NCBI GenBank assembly: GCA_039881145.1
Contig: JAYKKI010000023.1
Coordinates: forward strand, 2,137,501 to 2,201,500
Length of the DNA stretch: 64,000 nt
Reading direction: 5' to 3'
DNA from: Druceiella hillmani
Taxonomy: Eukaryota; Arthropoda; Insecta; Lepidoptera; Hepialidae
Positions within the stretch are counted from its first letter, which is position 1, and the number at the start of each line of letters is the position of its first letter. The notes under the pieces are model-generated. The model was not told the origin of the DNA and made no database searches. It was given only the letters and a program-made list of their open reading frames with translations. This document shows positions 12,111 through 24,688 of this stretch, piece after piece. Both the position numbers and the translations under genes were made by a program.

Positions 12111-12890
12111 GTATAAAATACTTTGGTATAAAATACTTTCGAATTTTCTCTCAGCGTTGCATCTATCTACGCATTCATTAAAAAGTGGATTTTCTGAATC
12201 ACGAATGCAGTAAAATGTAATTTTTTTGTATATAGTTTCAATAAACATTTTTAACATACAAATCTATTTTTAAATATTTTTTGAATTAATTTAAAAATGA
12301 TACAACACAAATTGATAACATGCAATCAATTACAAGTTTGATTTTTTTGAAGGTGGAAAAAACATAGTTCTATTTTTTAAAACTTGTAACTTGTACTGAA
12401 AATGTCCATTTTCGGATCTTATATGTAAGTAGAGTTTGTTAGTAATTCGTCATACCAAATAAATATTACCGAACTTTTTCTCACTAACAAGTTTATTGGA
12501 AATAATATATAATTATTTTAGACAATATAGAGTGGTTTCTGTACATTTGTATATTAATTTGTACATTAATTAGCACTTACATTGAACAGCACTATTTTAG
12601 TCTATATTAGAGTTAACGTTATTAACGGTACTTAATGTTTGTGCATATAATCGAATTACATATCATTAATTTATTAACGACTTCTTCTTATTAATTAACT
12701 CTGGTGAAATTAACACTTAATTGAAAATATTTTAACAACGTTGACCAAAATGTCTATGAATAATACATAAAACAACCCGAAGTTTCGTTTTTTATGGCTC
12801 TGCATGAGTACAATACTCGTTTTTTTTATATTATTGTATCTTACCTAAAAATGATTGTGTTTCATATCAGTGAACTTGTTTGGCATCTTA
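12111..12890. other. AT-rich stretch, nothing recognised
   Basis: Contains a short direct repeat 'tataaaatactttgg / tataaaatactttcg' near 12112-12140. Nothing else noted. Confidence 0.55.
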
Positions 12891-13645
12891 ACATCGACGT
12901 CTTCTTTGTCCGCTGGCACACTTCGACTATCTTTAAATGATTCGGGTAATAGATTTTACTGGTTTGGAGAAGCGTGCCGCTGCATAATGTCGTCATTAAA
13001 ATTCTGTAACGTTTTTTTTTCGTGATGCGTTTTGTGAAGCGGATGTGATGTTTATCTGCGTTTGTTTTGGGTTAAATTTTGTGAAGACGTGTTTAATTTA
13101 TTATGAACAGACTATGAATATATTGTGTTTAGTGTGAATAAAGTGGTAGAAGTTTGTGAATTAAGTAATGTTTAGTTAGCACAAACAGAAGTTATGTACT
13201 ATTTACATAATGGATGGTGAACTAGACATTTGCTTTGAGTTAATGGAAACGTATTTCTAGCGATTGTGATCATTTGTAAGGAAGTGCGTATCATAAAATA
13301 TAATTGAAGATGTTAAAAATTAATTTAGCAACTCTATTTTTATATCGAAGAGTTATAACGGAAGGTTAAATAAAAAATTTAGTTATTATGCAAAAGCAAT
13401 ACTGAATATGGACGGGTTAGTGGTAAAAGAGACCAATGTTGACCACCAAAAAGAGAGGCTTCCGAATTTTTGTGACATTTTTGAAAATGTAGCTATATGT
13501 CACGGTGACTTAAAAATAAAAATGGATTTCTATTGTCATAATGTTTGGTTATTCCTCCAAAAATGTCACGAAATTTACGAGAAAAAATACAGCCAATGTT
13601 CCTTTTTTAATAAACCTTTTCCATTTTAAGCACTTTGAACTTAAT
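12891..13645 (+). other. Possible untranslated leader with short ORFs
   Basis: From 12900 to 13250 the plus strand has a GTG/AAG-rich, stop-dense composition like lepidopteran 5' leaders (for example 'agtgtgaataaagtggtag'). It includes a 16-codon ATG frame beginning MDGELDICF at about 13210. A longer ATG frame of 73 codons at 13408-13629 also starts MDG, but its peptide is not recognisable. There is no clear TATA box, initiator or splice donor. This could equally be ordinary intergenic DNA. Confidence 0.15.
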
Positions 13646-14240
13646 ATATTATAATAAAGTACATCATTTGAGTATTTTACTGTTACAGATCAACCTTAAA
13701 AATCAATCTTGCTAATTTTTAAATTAACAAGTGACTATGATGTTACTCATCTTAACTGTTTCCGTTTAATTGCACCACTTGTTTGCAAACAGATTCTTAA
13801 TAACGAATCGCTCACGTCACTAAACAAGTAGGATGATCGCATAATTTGGAATAAATAATTAAGTCGTTACACGATTTTACTAACTGGAAGCTAGTCTACA
13901 AAGTATTTGCAATAATTTGCCAAGAAAGATGATTTAATGTTGTGTTTATCTCTAAATTTTCGAGAGAATAAGATGAAACTCATCTTAAAGTTTCGCTTGA
14001 TTACATTATTTATTTCATCGAAATACTTTGATTAATATTGGTAATTTAGTCAAGGTAAATATTTAAACGTATTTAATTACCGCATCATTTAATGTTTTGA
14101 GGTAGAATTTTGTAAAATAAAACTTGTTGCCTCTAATAAAGCTGTTTTGTTTGTATTCTTCATGCATTATTTTGTATTACCTTGATATTTACATGATGGT
14201 GTTTAGTGATGATGTTTATGACCTTATCGAACTGCATCAA
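13646..14240. other. AT-rich stretch, nothing recognised
   Basis: No frames, arrays or motifs of note. Confidence 0.6.
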
Positions 14241-14545
14241 TTTTAGATTTTTATTGTATTGTTATATATTTATTTTGTAGGCAGACAGTCGAAGTTAATA
14301 ATAAATTCTGCCGTTCCATGTCTTTGTCTATAAGTCGTTCCAATTCTTTTTCTGTGGAATCCTAGGACAATATTGTGCAAGCTGGTATTACAATTTTATA
14401 TTTTTATTCTACGTTTGTAGGCAGATAGCCTAAATTAATAACGAATTCTGCCGGTCCATGTCTTCGTCAACAAGACGTTCAAATTCTTTTTCTGTAAAAT
14501 CCTAGAAGAATATTGTACAAGCTGATATCACCGAGAGAAACGTAC
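14241..14545 (+). repeat. Tandem duplication, two copies about 140 bp apart
   Basis: The block starting 'gcagacagtcgaagttaata' at 14281 recurs at 14421 as 'gcagatagcctaaattaata'. Both continue with 'attctgccg', 'tccatgtctt', 'attctttttctgt' and 'atattgt.caagctg'. Divergence is considerable, so the duplication is old. Confidence 0.85.
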
Positions 14546-15120
14546 AACTAAAGTAATAAAAAATGATTACGTGCTCATTTGCTGACGAAGTCGGGATTTG
14601 GGTTGTCATAACTGGGTATCATAATAAAAGAAATCATTCATCTGCCTTTTATGTTGTATATCGTGCTTTAAGTATAACCGGATTTAAATGTGAAGTTATT
14701 TAATATAGAATAACTAACAACTAATGACTGGCGTCTTCGGGGCTTATTTCGGGTTGGTCTAACGAATTCCAAGGAGTTAGTGAGTATTAAATACATTAGT
14801 TTCTATAAGGAAGTGTTTCTTGCTGGTGATGTAAACTACTTATAATATATTTATAAACGCTGTACCTGTGACTTCGTTCACGTGGATCTTTGGAACATTC
14901 AATTAATTTGACTTTAAGATCGAAAATTAATACACAGTTAACGACACGCGTAATAATGTTTATAAAAATAAACACTTTTTTTAGGTAAACGTGTTTTGTA
15001 TTGAAATTTTAATTACCATATCTTCATATTTACCGGGTCGATTGCAAATAAAGGAAACTTATCTAAAGCTTTAGGTCCTACGGAGTCCATCAGTTAAAAT
15101 TTCATCAGAATTCCTTAAAT
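14546..15120. repeat. Decayed insect interspersed repeat fragments
   Basis: 'gtgacttcgttcacgtgga' at about 14868 and 'aaaatttcatcagaattcc' at about 15097 resemble the opening and a middle phrase of a very common lepidopteran repeat seen also near 39841-39878 and 40385. Boundaries are not determinable. Confidence 0.4.
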
Positions 15121-15747
15121 TTTTTTGCGCAATGCGCGAAGAAATAAGCAGATAAAGATTGAGAGAAATAAACAGATGCAAGAACAATATTTTTGTGTAT
15201 TGTTACATTAATTATGTGTCCCTAAATCATTTTACCGTACATATTTTCAGTTTACATACATTCCAGTTCTACAATATTATTATACGAATTGTTCAAATAA
15301 GTTAATAGGAATTTTATGATTGTGCATAAAGTAAATAATATTGTTATTTATATGAGCGCGGAGACTTATCAGCTGGCACGGTGCAGACGCGCTTGCACCA
15401 TTTGAAAAACCTCTAAATGGACAAAAGCGTTATCATTACCAAATCAACAATTTCTGACAGTAGAGTAGCTTATTTTTCGATGGAATATTTAGTACACAAC
15501 ATGACTAGCGAAAATAAATCTTCCTGTAGTAGCTAAAATAAACGCAGTAACTCTTAGATTGAGCCTCTATTTTCATGATTATTTTCAACTATACAACCAG
15601 TAAGATGCTATGGACTGACCGTTTTGTTAGTAAATTAATTCTTTCATAAGTTCGTCATTTATTTCATTAAGTAAGTCCCCAACTCAACGGGAGGATGTGT
15701 GAGTGGTCCGGGTGAGGAAAACGGGTATATGTGGAAAATGTACGACG
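15121..15747. other. AT-rich stretch, nothing recognised
   Basis: No convincing frame or array. A small GC-richer patch lies near 15355-15400. Confidence 0.55.
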
Positions 15748-15796
15748 TTCCACGGACATAGTGGAACCTTCGAGAAAATTCTGAAGCTCTAGAAAA
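15748..15796 (+). promoter_or_regulatory. Heat-shock-element-like motif, four perfect pentamers
   Basis: Positions 15763-15782 read gGAAc cTTCg aGAAa aTTCt, four consecutive inverted nGAAn units. This is the binding site expected for trimeric heat shock factor. Just upstream, 'gttccac' (15748-15754) and 'gtggaac' (15761-15767) form a small inverted repeat, and 'ctagaa' follows. No promoter or gene is evident nearby, so function is unproven; it may be a chance motif or part of an old transposon promoter. Confidence 0.4.
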
Positions 15797-15986
15797 ACTA
15801 GGACATTCTTAGTAAAGATTCCGGGTACTAATTTTAGAAAACACAGTAGAAAACACCGATTTTTATCCTAGAGGAATTTTGCTATTTCCCTAGTTAAAAA
15901 GGAGCATATATGTTAAATCGAATTACGTACAATGTCTATACCATGTCTCCTGGAAATTTGTCCAGGCAATTTTGAGCAGGAAACTT

Positions 15987-16064
15987 CCAAATTTTAATGA
16001 AATAAATTTAGTTTTATTCGTATCCAAATACAAATAAAACGAAATTTATTTCATTAAAATTTGG
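15987..16064. repeat. 78-bp near-perfect hairpin
   Basis: Two 37-bp arms with about two mismatches (left starts 'ccaaattttaatgaaataaa', right ends 'tttatttcattaaaatttgg') surround a 4-base loop. There is no ORF. It could be a solo foldback element, or an RNA hairpin if transcribed. Confidence 0.85.
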
Positions 16065-17841
<1,777 letters not shown>

Positions 17842-18247
17842 TCATCATATATATTAATACGCTAAGGTTTTAAGATGTTACACTCCCTTTTTAGAAAAAA
17901 CCTCACAACTAATCCACATAAATTATATATCATTTTATAGATAATTGCTTGCTCTACCGGCATCCACAACTAAAAAAATTATTATTGCTATTGTTTTTGC
18001 AAATTAATTAATTATTAAAATTATATACACAAAACAGCAATGCTGCCATCTAACGGCTCAATGTCAATATGATTGACGGTCGGTAAAATTTTTGTTTAAT
18101 TTCAAATCCACTCACGTATAATAAAGTGGCGCTTTAGCTCGATACTTGCGCCTCTATATGTCAATTTTAGTAAAATATTTGTTTAATCTGTCATCTGAGC
18201 TTCATAATGGAATAAATAATGCGAAGACTTCGCACGGGTCATGCTAG
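17842..18247 (+). mobile_element. Non-autonomous mini-Helitron, copy 1
   Basis: The 5' end is TC (TCATCATATATATTAATACG) preceded by A. The 3' end is CTAG (18244-18247) followed by T, which is the Helitron A|T insertion signature. A perfect terminal hairpin GCGAAG-A-CTTCGC sits at 18221-18233, 10 nt before CTAG, as expected for rolling-circle Helitrons. The 406-bp element has no ORF, so it depends on Rep/helicase supplied in trans. It has a closely similar copy in opposite orientation at 53414-53827; most of the length is base-for-base identical, with one 9-bp indel near the 3' third. Confidence 0.9.
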
Positions 18248-18927
18248 TGAATATATATTTATTATAACTTATGAATTTATGATCTTCATTCTTCGAGGAA
18301 TTATCTGGAAATGATTTGTTTTTCTGTACGAGAGGGTCGAAGTGTGCCGTGTCAATTTACCGTTTAAACAATTTTAAATTTATTCTAGACATTATGGAAA
18401 TCTACAAAACATTTAACGCACACATTGACTATTACAAATTGTGTGTTATGACTCGTTGTACGTTGTAAAATTCAATCACAGAAGTATTTTTCAATTATAC
18501 AAATATTGTTCGTTATAAACTTTTTTATATATCAAAATTGGGCCATTATGTAGACGTTTACGTACTCCATTAAAACACATAATAAATCTTTAAGGTCGGT
18601 TAATAAATTTATCGTCAATATTTATTATGTAACAAAACGGTTAAAGCAGAATGCAGCGTTAGTTCCTTCTTTACCTTGCACAGCCTGAACAAATAGTTAA
18701 TTGGATAATAAAAACAAAGAGAAATTCAGATAATTTTCAAGTCTATTGTTCAGAGATAAAAACAACTTAATATTGATAAGTTATTGTGATAATATTAAGC
18801 TGTTTTAGTAATATTAAGCTGTTAATGATAATACTAATTGCACAGATATTTTTTGATCTACAATTTGACGTTACTGTGTTCACTTGACGTTAACATATCT
18901 ATGCGTGCTTGACGTTAACATATCAAA
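18248..18927. other. AT-rich stretch with short direct repeats
   Basis: 'aatattaagctgtt' recurs near 18792 and 18812, and 'cttgacgttaacatatc' recurs near 18882 and 18908, just downstream of the minus-strand ORF that follows. No canonical AATAAA is seen there on the minus strand. Confidence 0.5.
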
Positions 18928-19362
18928 TTATAAGGGAATCGTTGTCTCTTTTAACAAAGTGATCGCGCTCTCATTATCAATATTCGCTCCCGACGTTTGT
19001 GTTCCCGTTCCGTTGATTTGACTGTGTTGTGTCATTGCCGTCTCGGCTCTATTAACAGAGGGATATTTCAAGTCGAGCTCGTTTCCCATCGTGTCGTGTC
19101 CGACTTGCATAACTTTAAGCTGTCGGCACATCAGAAATTTTAGCGTCTTTCTTAAGTGATGCTTACAATGGTTAATGAATAATATTTCGAGGTTGACCAA
19201 TTGCGAGCTTGCGATACAGTGGGTTACATACGCAAGATTTTGGTAACCGACAGTACTGAGTAGATAATGATAAATTAAGTCGTATAACCTTTGGGAATCG
19301 GTACAGTGAGTGGTATCGAACAACTTGAAAATCATCTCATCAGTTTTCTTTGAATAATTTGA
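18928..19362 (-). CDS. Unrecognised ORF, possible terminal exon
   Basis: The longest ATG-started frame in the window: 135 codons ending in TAA at 18928-18930, starting at an ATG at 19333-19335. The frame stays open upstream to a 'cctgctcactag' sequence that would make a reasonable splice acceptor at about 19363, giving an exon of about 145 codons. The first half is hydrophobic with phrases such as LVNLEILFINHC and LKFLMCRQLKVMQVG, vaguely like leucine-rich repeats. The second half is polar (QINGTGTQTSGANIDN). Composition is somewhat GC-richer than the flanks. I do not recognise a family. No partner exon or poly(A) signal was found, so it may also be a pseudogene piece or chance. Confidence 0.3.
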   Translation of the reverse strand, partial: SNYSKKTDEMIFKLFDTTHCTDSQRLYDLIYHYLLSTVGYQNLAYVTHCIASSQLVNLEILFINHCKHHLRKTLKFLMCRQLKVMQVGHDTMGNELDLKYPSVNRAETAMTQHSQINGTGTQTSGANIDNESAITLLKETTIPL

Positions 19363-20493
19363 CTAGTGAGCAGGAAAACTTAAAGAATTTCGGCGTTTTA
19401 TGTATATTCGTTTATTGCACATAGTATTGTACATAAACCCTCAAGACTAAATATTGCATGCAAAAATGAAAATTGTATGTTTAGTATTTTTGTTATAATG
19501 TGTTTAGTATTTTTGGAAATAAATTTAACAAACTATAGTAAAAGTTCTTTTTTTGCATGTGTTAGGATTTGAATACCGGAAAACAATTCGATATAGAGAA
19601 CTGAATTTTGACATAACGTTATTTAGTAATAACCTAAATGTAGAAGTACAAAAAACAAAACTATGAAAATCTTCATTTGAAATTTAAGATATGTCTTTGT
19701 GGAGGGAATGTGAAATATTATTTATACAAAAGCTTTCTTAGAAGCGATCAATATCGTTACCCTACTCCTCTATCTTTCTAAGCAGAAGTAAAGTGTTAAT
19801 TCTCTATTTAAACGAAATTAAAAATAGTGCAGACGTATATCGAAATCATTTTAATTATGGTACGGAACACTCGGTTACGGGTCTTTATGTCATGGTAGGA
19901 AGTCAGCGATAGCGCGGCCGCGCTACTATATGTTTGCAGTATTCTTTAACGCATGTTTAGTCGTATGTTCTGTCCTTTTCTCCATTAGTGGGTTTTAATT
20001 CGTCACGTTTAGATCGGTGAAAGTCGGCCAGAGAGTTTTATAGGAACGATTTTTGTACAATTTATGCGTTAAAATATTAAATATAATATAGAACATATTA
20101 TATTTAATATATGCTCTGATTAGTTTGTGTTGCGTGTGGTCGTTTAAGTTGAGTTCACACTTGGTTTTATTTTCCTGAATTTTAGTTACCCTCGCTGGTT
20201 GAAAATGACTCTAGGCTATAGGTAAATTTATATTTAAACTTGGACCATCGTAAAACAGAATACATTGTGAAATAAACAATTGAGTGGAATATCTTCAATT
20301 TGAATATATAATAACTTAGTCTTTTATTGAATCGCCTAAGTTTTTATACTCACGGGAAATTTCATTTCTTGCGACGCCTTCTGAGTTATGTAAAACGGAA
20401 CTTTATATTGTCTTACCTGAGTAACATTATTCCCCAGTAATCGATATCACGATCGATCGATTGCATTTGTTGGATTGTGGCGCATTTTATTAA
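19363..20493. other. AT-rich stretch, one GC-richer patch
   Basis: 19860-20040 is slightly GC-richer ('agcgatagcgcggccgcgct') without a recognisable frame. The rest is featureless. An AT palindrome lies at about 20073-20112. Confidence 0.5.
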
Positions 20494-20877
20494 GTAAGTC
20501 TTCACTTATTGAATATATTTGGCGTTAACTTTATTATTTTTACTTTATTTAAATTCTTACCTTCTAGTCTTCGTTGTATTACATCTTCAGGTGGGCAATT
20601 AGCAAAGATTGCTCACCTGAAGCTAATTGCCCACGTGAATTAAATGAACGAACCTACGTGATGTATTGTTATTTCTACTTCATTTAAATTCTTTACCGGG
20701 ACCTACGTTTCGTTGTATTGCAACATCTTCAGGTGGCCAATTAGCAAAGATTGCCCACCTGAATATGTTGTAATACAACGAAACCTAGTCGTGGTAAAGT
20801 ATTTAAAAAAAATAGAAATAATGCTACATCACGTAGTTTCATTTAATTGTAAAGTCATTACTTGTTTTAAATAATAA
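20494..20877 (-). mobile_element. Foldback retroposon-like family, copy 1, tandem dimer
   Basis: It begins with the family's terminal phrase 'tgaatatatttggcgttaac' at 20508 and contains two successive hairpin cores built on 'cttcaggtggg' and its complement (centres near 20609 and 20750). The second unit restarts at about 20637 with 'aattaaatgaacg'. The far end is 'tttcatttaattg' at about 20862. Flanks 'aagtcttcacttat' and 'aagtcattacttgt' look like a decayed target-site duplication. The head-to-tail arrangement is unlike the other copies, which have one core. Confidence 0.7.
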
Positions 20878-21390
20878 TGAATTGCATGCAATGTATCATT
20901 AATTTTTACTACAGCGTATTATAATACCATGTAGGAAAAAAGACTACAGTGGAAGCACCGACTAAAGTGGATAACATTTTATCGACATTTATTCAAGGTT
21001 GCTCAGTCAACAGGTTAAGGTCTTGTTTATTGTTTTTTGGTGTTTATTTTTAATACATAATTTATTATTGAAATATTTTTGTTTGTCCCAATTGTACCGG
21101 CGTCTACATTATTACTTATTTTTACAGAATAATCGAAAGTCATTTATCAGAATTATCTTAGAATATGGAGTAATTTATTTATTGGAATATAATTAAAAAT
21201 ATATGAACTTATATATTTATACAAATATTTAAATATAAATATTTACACACGTATCCAAATATAGTGCACGTTTCGACATAAAGACGTCGATATTTTATGT
21301 TTATACTTTTTTGAAACAACTTAATGGGCGAGTTAGTCAAGATAAACTCGTGTTAAATTATAGAAAAACTATTTATGAAAGAAAACTTAA
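20878..21390. other. AT-rich stretch, nothing recognised
   Basis: A TTG-started frame (20999-21196) is probably chance. No other signal. Confidence 0.55.
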
Positions 21391-21638
21391 TGACGTCAAC
21401 TCTTGAATATATTTGGCGTTAATTTTGTAGAAATTCATTACTCACAATTAAATGAAACTACATGATGTAGTATTATTTTTATTTTTTATTATTATCAAAG
21501 GCTATTAACAAAAATTGATCTTTGTCAATAGCCCATCTGAAGATGTAATACAACGAAACCTAGGTCGTGGTAAAAAACTTAAAGAAAGTAGAAATAATAC
21601 TACATCACGTGGTTTCATTTAATTGTGACGTCAACTCT
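21391..21638 (-). mobile_element. Foldback retroposon-like family, copy 2, with 13-bp TSD
   Basis: The element 21404-21625 starts 'tgaatatatttggcgttaat' and ends 'tttcatttaattg'. It is flanked by perfect 13-bp direct repeats, TGACGTCAACTCT, at 21391-21403 and 21626-21638. The central palindrome pairs 'ctacatgatgtagtatta' with 'taatactacatcacgtgg' and 'ggctattaacaaa' with 'tttgtcaatagcc'. The 'ggcgttaattttgtagaaat' end has no inverted partner, so the termini are asymmetric. No ORF. Confidence 0.8.
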
Positions 21639-22620
21639 GTTGGGAATACTTTGAAACTACTTACGGCAAACATATAGTAAAGAAAATTTGTATGAGAGCG
21701 TTCATGACATAACTATTGTTCGTGGATAAACATCTACGCCTTTAATTACATCGTTTTAACTACAAATAAAAATTGTTAGTGTTGACACCTAGCAGGGATA
21801 CATGAAGTGGTTTAAAGCTATGGCAGATAATTCGATATTAAGCTCAATTTGAAACGGGTCACAGAGTCTGTAGAGGGCAAAGAGCGAAATTTGCATACTA
21901 CGGTCTCTGTGACCCGTTTTCTCGGAGGAGAACAACCTAATATGAATAAAATTTATGAGATAATAGCATATTTAAAACCAAACATGCAATTGTTTTCATC
22001 GTAATTATTTTGTTTCATTAAAATTTATTTCTAACTGCATATACTCCGTGACTATGGATGAGTAACGTAGGATTAATGGACTGGAAAAAGCTGATCATTG
22101 TAGGAGATCCTATAAGTAAATGAAGAAATGAGAGCACCAGCCGACTAGAATGTATCAATTTAATTAAACTAACAGTGACCGGAGAGGGTAGATCGTTAAT
22201 CATTCTAAAAAGACGATTAAAAAGTGCCCATATGTTTATGACAATTTTTCTTTAATCATACTTCCAGATAAACAAAGGGTCACACGTGCAAAGCCAACTG
22301 GGCATCCGTTTTTGAAGCAGTCCTAAAAATAAACCGTCATATATATGCTAATTCGTTTCACCGCCAACTCTAGTCTTCCTCCATCTTAAACTGAATGATT
22401 GGTAGACGATAAATTTTGACCGACTTTGATAGAACAATGACAACTTATTGCTACTGATGACACAACAATGTTCGTCTCGTCTGAGTCGATTCACTCGTGG
22501 GGAACGATTTAGGAAGCACTTAATACGCCTTCGATGATTCGTGGGAGCAACTTCCACTATTTCAGTTGAACTTGAATTGATATGTACTTATATATACGAT
22601 GATATTACGATGTTAAAGAT
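21639..22620. other. Mixed stretch with one stem-loop
   Basis: A 16-bp stem with a 38-base loop ('gaaacgggtcacagag' at 21851-21866; 'ctctgtgacccgttttc' at 21905-21921) suggests inverted ends of a small element. 22260-22560 is a little GC-richer, with a minus-strand frame (22348-22557) that I do not recognise. Nothing else noted. Confidence 0.45.
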
Positions 22621-22632
22621 AGAAATTAAAAT

Positions 22633-22902
22633 GACAATAATATTATTAATTTCAAAGATGAAAACTTAAAAGGGGATGATATTATTGATTTCAAAGATGA
22701 AAACTTAAAAGGGGATGATATTATTGATTTCAAGGATGAAAACTTAAAAGGGGATGATATTATTGATTTCAAAGATGAAAACTTAAAAGGGGATGATATT
22801 ATTGATTTCAAAGATGAAAACTTAAAAGGGGATGATATTATTGATTTCAAAGATGAAAATTTGAAAGACAATGGACATTTTGAACGAATCTCTTTTATTT
22901 GA
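22633..22902 (+). repeat. 39-bp minisatellite open as a 13-residue peptide repeat
   Basis: Six almost identical units of 39 bp (13 codons). On the plus strand the frame from 22630 to the TGA at 22900-22902 encodes DDIIDFKDENLKG repeated, then a unique tail FERISFI. A TAA lies immediately upstream (22627-22629) and there is no in-frame ATG, so translation would need an upstream exon joined inside the array. The minus strand is also open (KFSSLKSIISSPF repeats, ATG at 22869-22871). Because 39 is a multiple of three, any frame without a stop in one unit stays open, so openness alone is weak evidence of coding. Confidence 0.85.
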
Positions 22903-23270
22903 TTTGGTTGTAACGCAATATTTATGAAGTGGAATGTATTATAATGCTAGACTTAGATTGTTAGTACAATCGTGCAAATGGGACAATTTGTAAGGATTGT
23001 GAGGTTATTATGTTGGAGGGTCTTTTTATATTAATATCTGTGGGCAGAAAGTTCTAAGTAAATAAGATGAATTATAAAAGAAATAACCGTATTGAATACC
23101 ACGAAAAAAACTCTCACTAACTCACGGCATTCACATTTTCCGTAATCCGAAACTTTTTCAGTCATAAAATAATCTGGCTGTTAGTACATGGTGGCTGCAA
23201 GGTAGGAAGACAGAGAATAACAGGGACGATTAGTACAATAATTTGTGATCATTGTGAAATCGATGTCCCA
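22903..23270. other. AT-rich stretch, nothing recognised
   Basis: No signals noted. Confidence 0.6.
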
Positions 23271-23272
23271 TG

Positions 23273-23320
<48 letters not shown>

Positions 23321-23365
23321 TGTGCGTGTGCGTGTGTGTGTTTGAGCGTGCGTGTGCGTATATGT
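23271..23365. repeat. Compound (TG)n(TGCG)n microsatellite
   Basis: TG dinucleotides flank a run of about nine 'tgcg' units. The alternating purine-pyrimidine composition is of the kind that can adopt Z-DNA. Confidence 0.95.
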
Positions 23366-24688
23366 GTTTATATTAAATAATACGAATGAATAAAATTAAC
23401 TTGATAAAAATAATATATTTTTACATATCTACGTTATTGTTTACTAGCGTCCGGTTAAGTCCCACAAGTTTTAATAAGTCCAGTAGAGAGATCTTACTGA
23501 GCATAGAATTTATACTGTACTTAAGAAAATACTCATCAACTAATGACAGATACGGACGGTGCACAGTTTGTTTATCACTCAGCAATTGTAGAAAGCGGAG
23601 GCGACCCACAAGTAGTTTTTATTAGAAGATGTAGAACGGTGTTTAAAACACCGTTCATTTTTTCAAATTTTACTACTGATATTGATAAATTATAACTATT
23701 ACAGCGTAGTAGCTTACTGATAAATTATAAGGTGGGTTACAATGAGTTAGTGGCTATAGAGTTTTTTTTCTTTCTTAAACAAATTAAGTAAAAATTGCTC
23801 TTCGCCATTATGCTTGTGAATTTAGAAAAAAACAATAGAAATAAAGTGATTCATAATGAACAAACTAGGAAATTGTTTAAACTAAGTCTCTTTTGATTTC
23901 ACGGCGTACATCCGTTTTCAGATATGGCACTTCGCTTTCACTGTCATTGTTTAAACAGTAGATGCAGTCTCGAATATTTGTACACGATTTAATTTTCACT
24001 AGCGAGTTTGCGAATGATATTTACGGACTCCTAAACAAAACTCGTTTGATGACATAATAGTCGAGTCATCCGTGTTATTCGACTTTACCGGACTCGGTAA
24101 AGAAAGTGGCACGTTATTTTAAACAAAATTATTTAAATAGAACTTTATTGTATTTAACCGCAATTGTTGGAGTCACGGTTCCATGCAGAAGTGCGTGTTT
24201 AGTACTGTATGCTATAATACATTGTTAAAGGACAAGGAAGTAGGTCTTGGAGTACAAAACTGTTACCAAGGCACGTAGTGAGAAAAGTTTGTCGGCAATT
24301 AACTCCTCGTAGAACTCTGTAAATAGCCCTTTGCAGTTCGTGTTAAGCAATCTTGGGAATTTTCCTATGTATAATGTTATAAATAAACATATAACTCCAG
24401 GTAACTTGACACTTCTGCATTTTGGTATTGATAATTAGACTGAGCACTTAATGTCTACTGGTATTGAAGATGACAAAATTTTACAAATTCCATTTGTATG
24501 TTGCTTGAGGCAGTTGTTGCACGACAGTGAGATCCAAAATTGATTATAAAATGTTTTAATGAGAAAAACATTTTTTTCGAAATGTTAATATAACTTCATT
24601 TTACATTAATTATTTTTTTTATACAAATCGATCGACGCGTTTTTTGAATAAAATTCAAAGTGTGATGAAATGATTACTTTTCCTAAAA
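23366..24688. other. AT-rich stretch, nothing recognised
   Basis: Overlapping short frames near 23386-23625 on both strands are probably chance. A small stem 'ctttaccggactcggtaaag' lies at about 24083-24102. No genes seen. Confidence 0.5.

Noticed and set aside
13408..13629. 73-codon ATG frame as a gene
   Set aside because: Unrecognised peptide, AT-rich codons and no promoter or splice evidence; noted only within the possible leader region.
22626..22871. Minus-strand KFSSLKSIISSPF repeat ORF as a real protein
   Set aside because: Any 39-bp repeat without a stop stays open. Nothing supports transcription of this strand.
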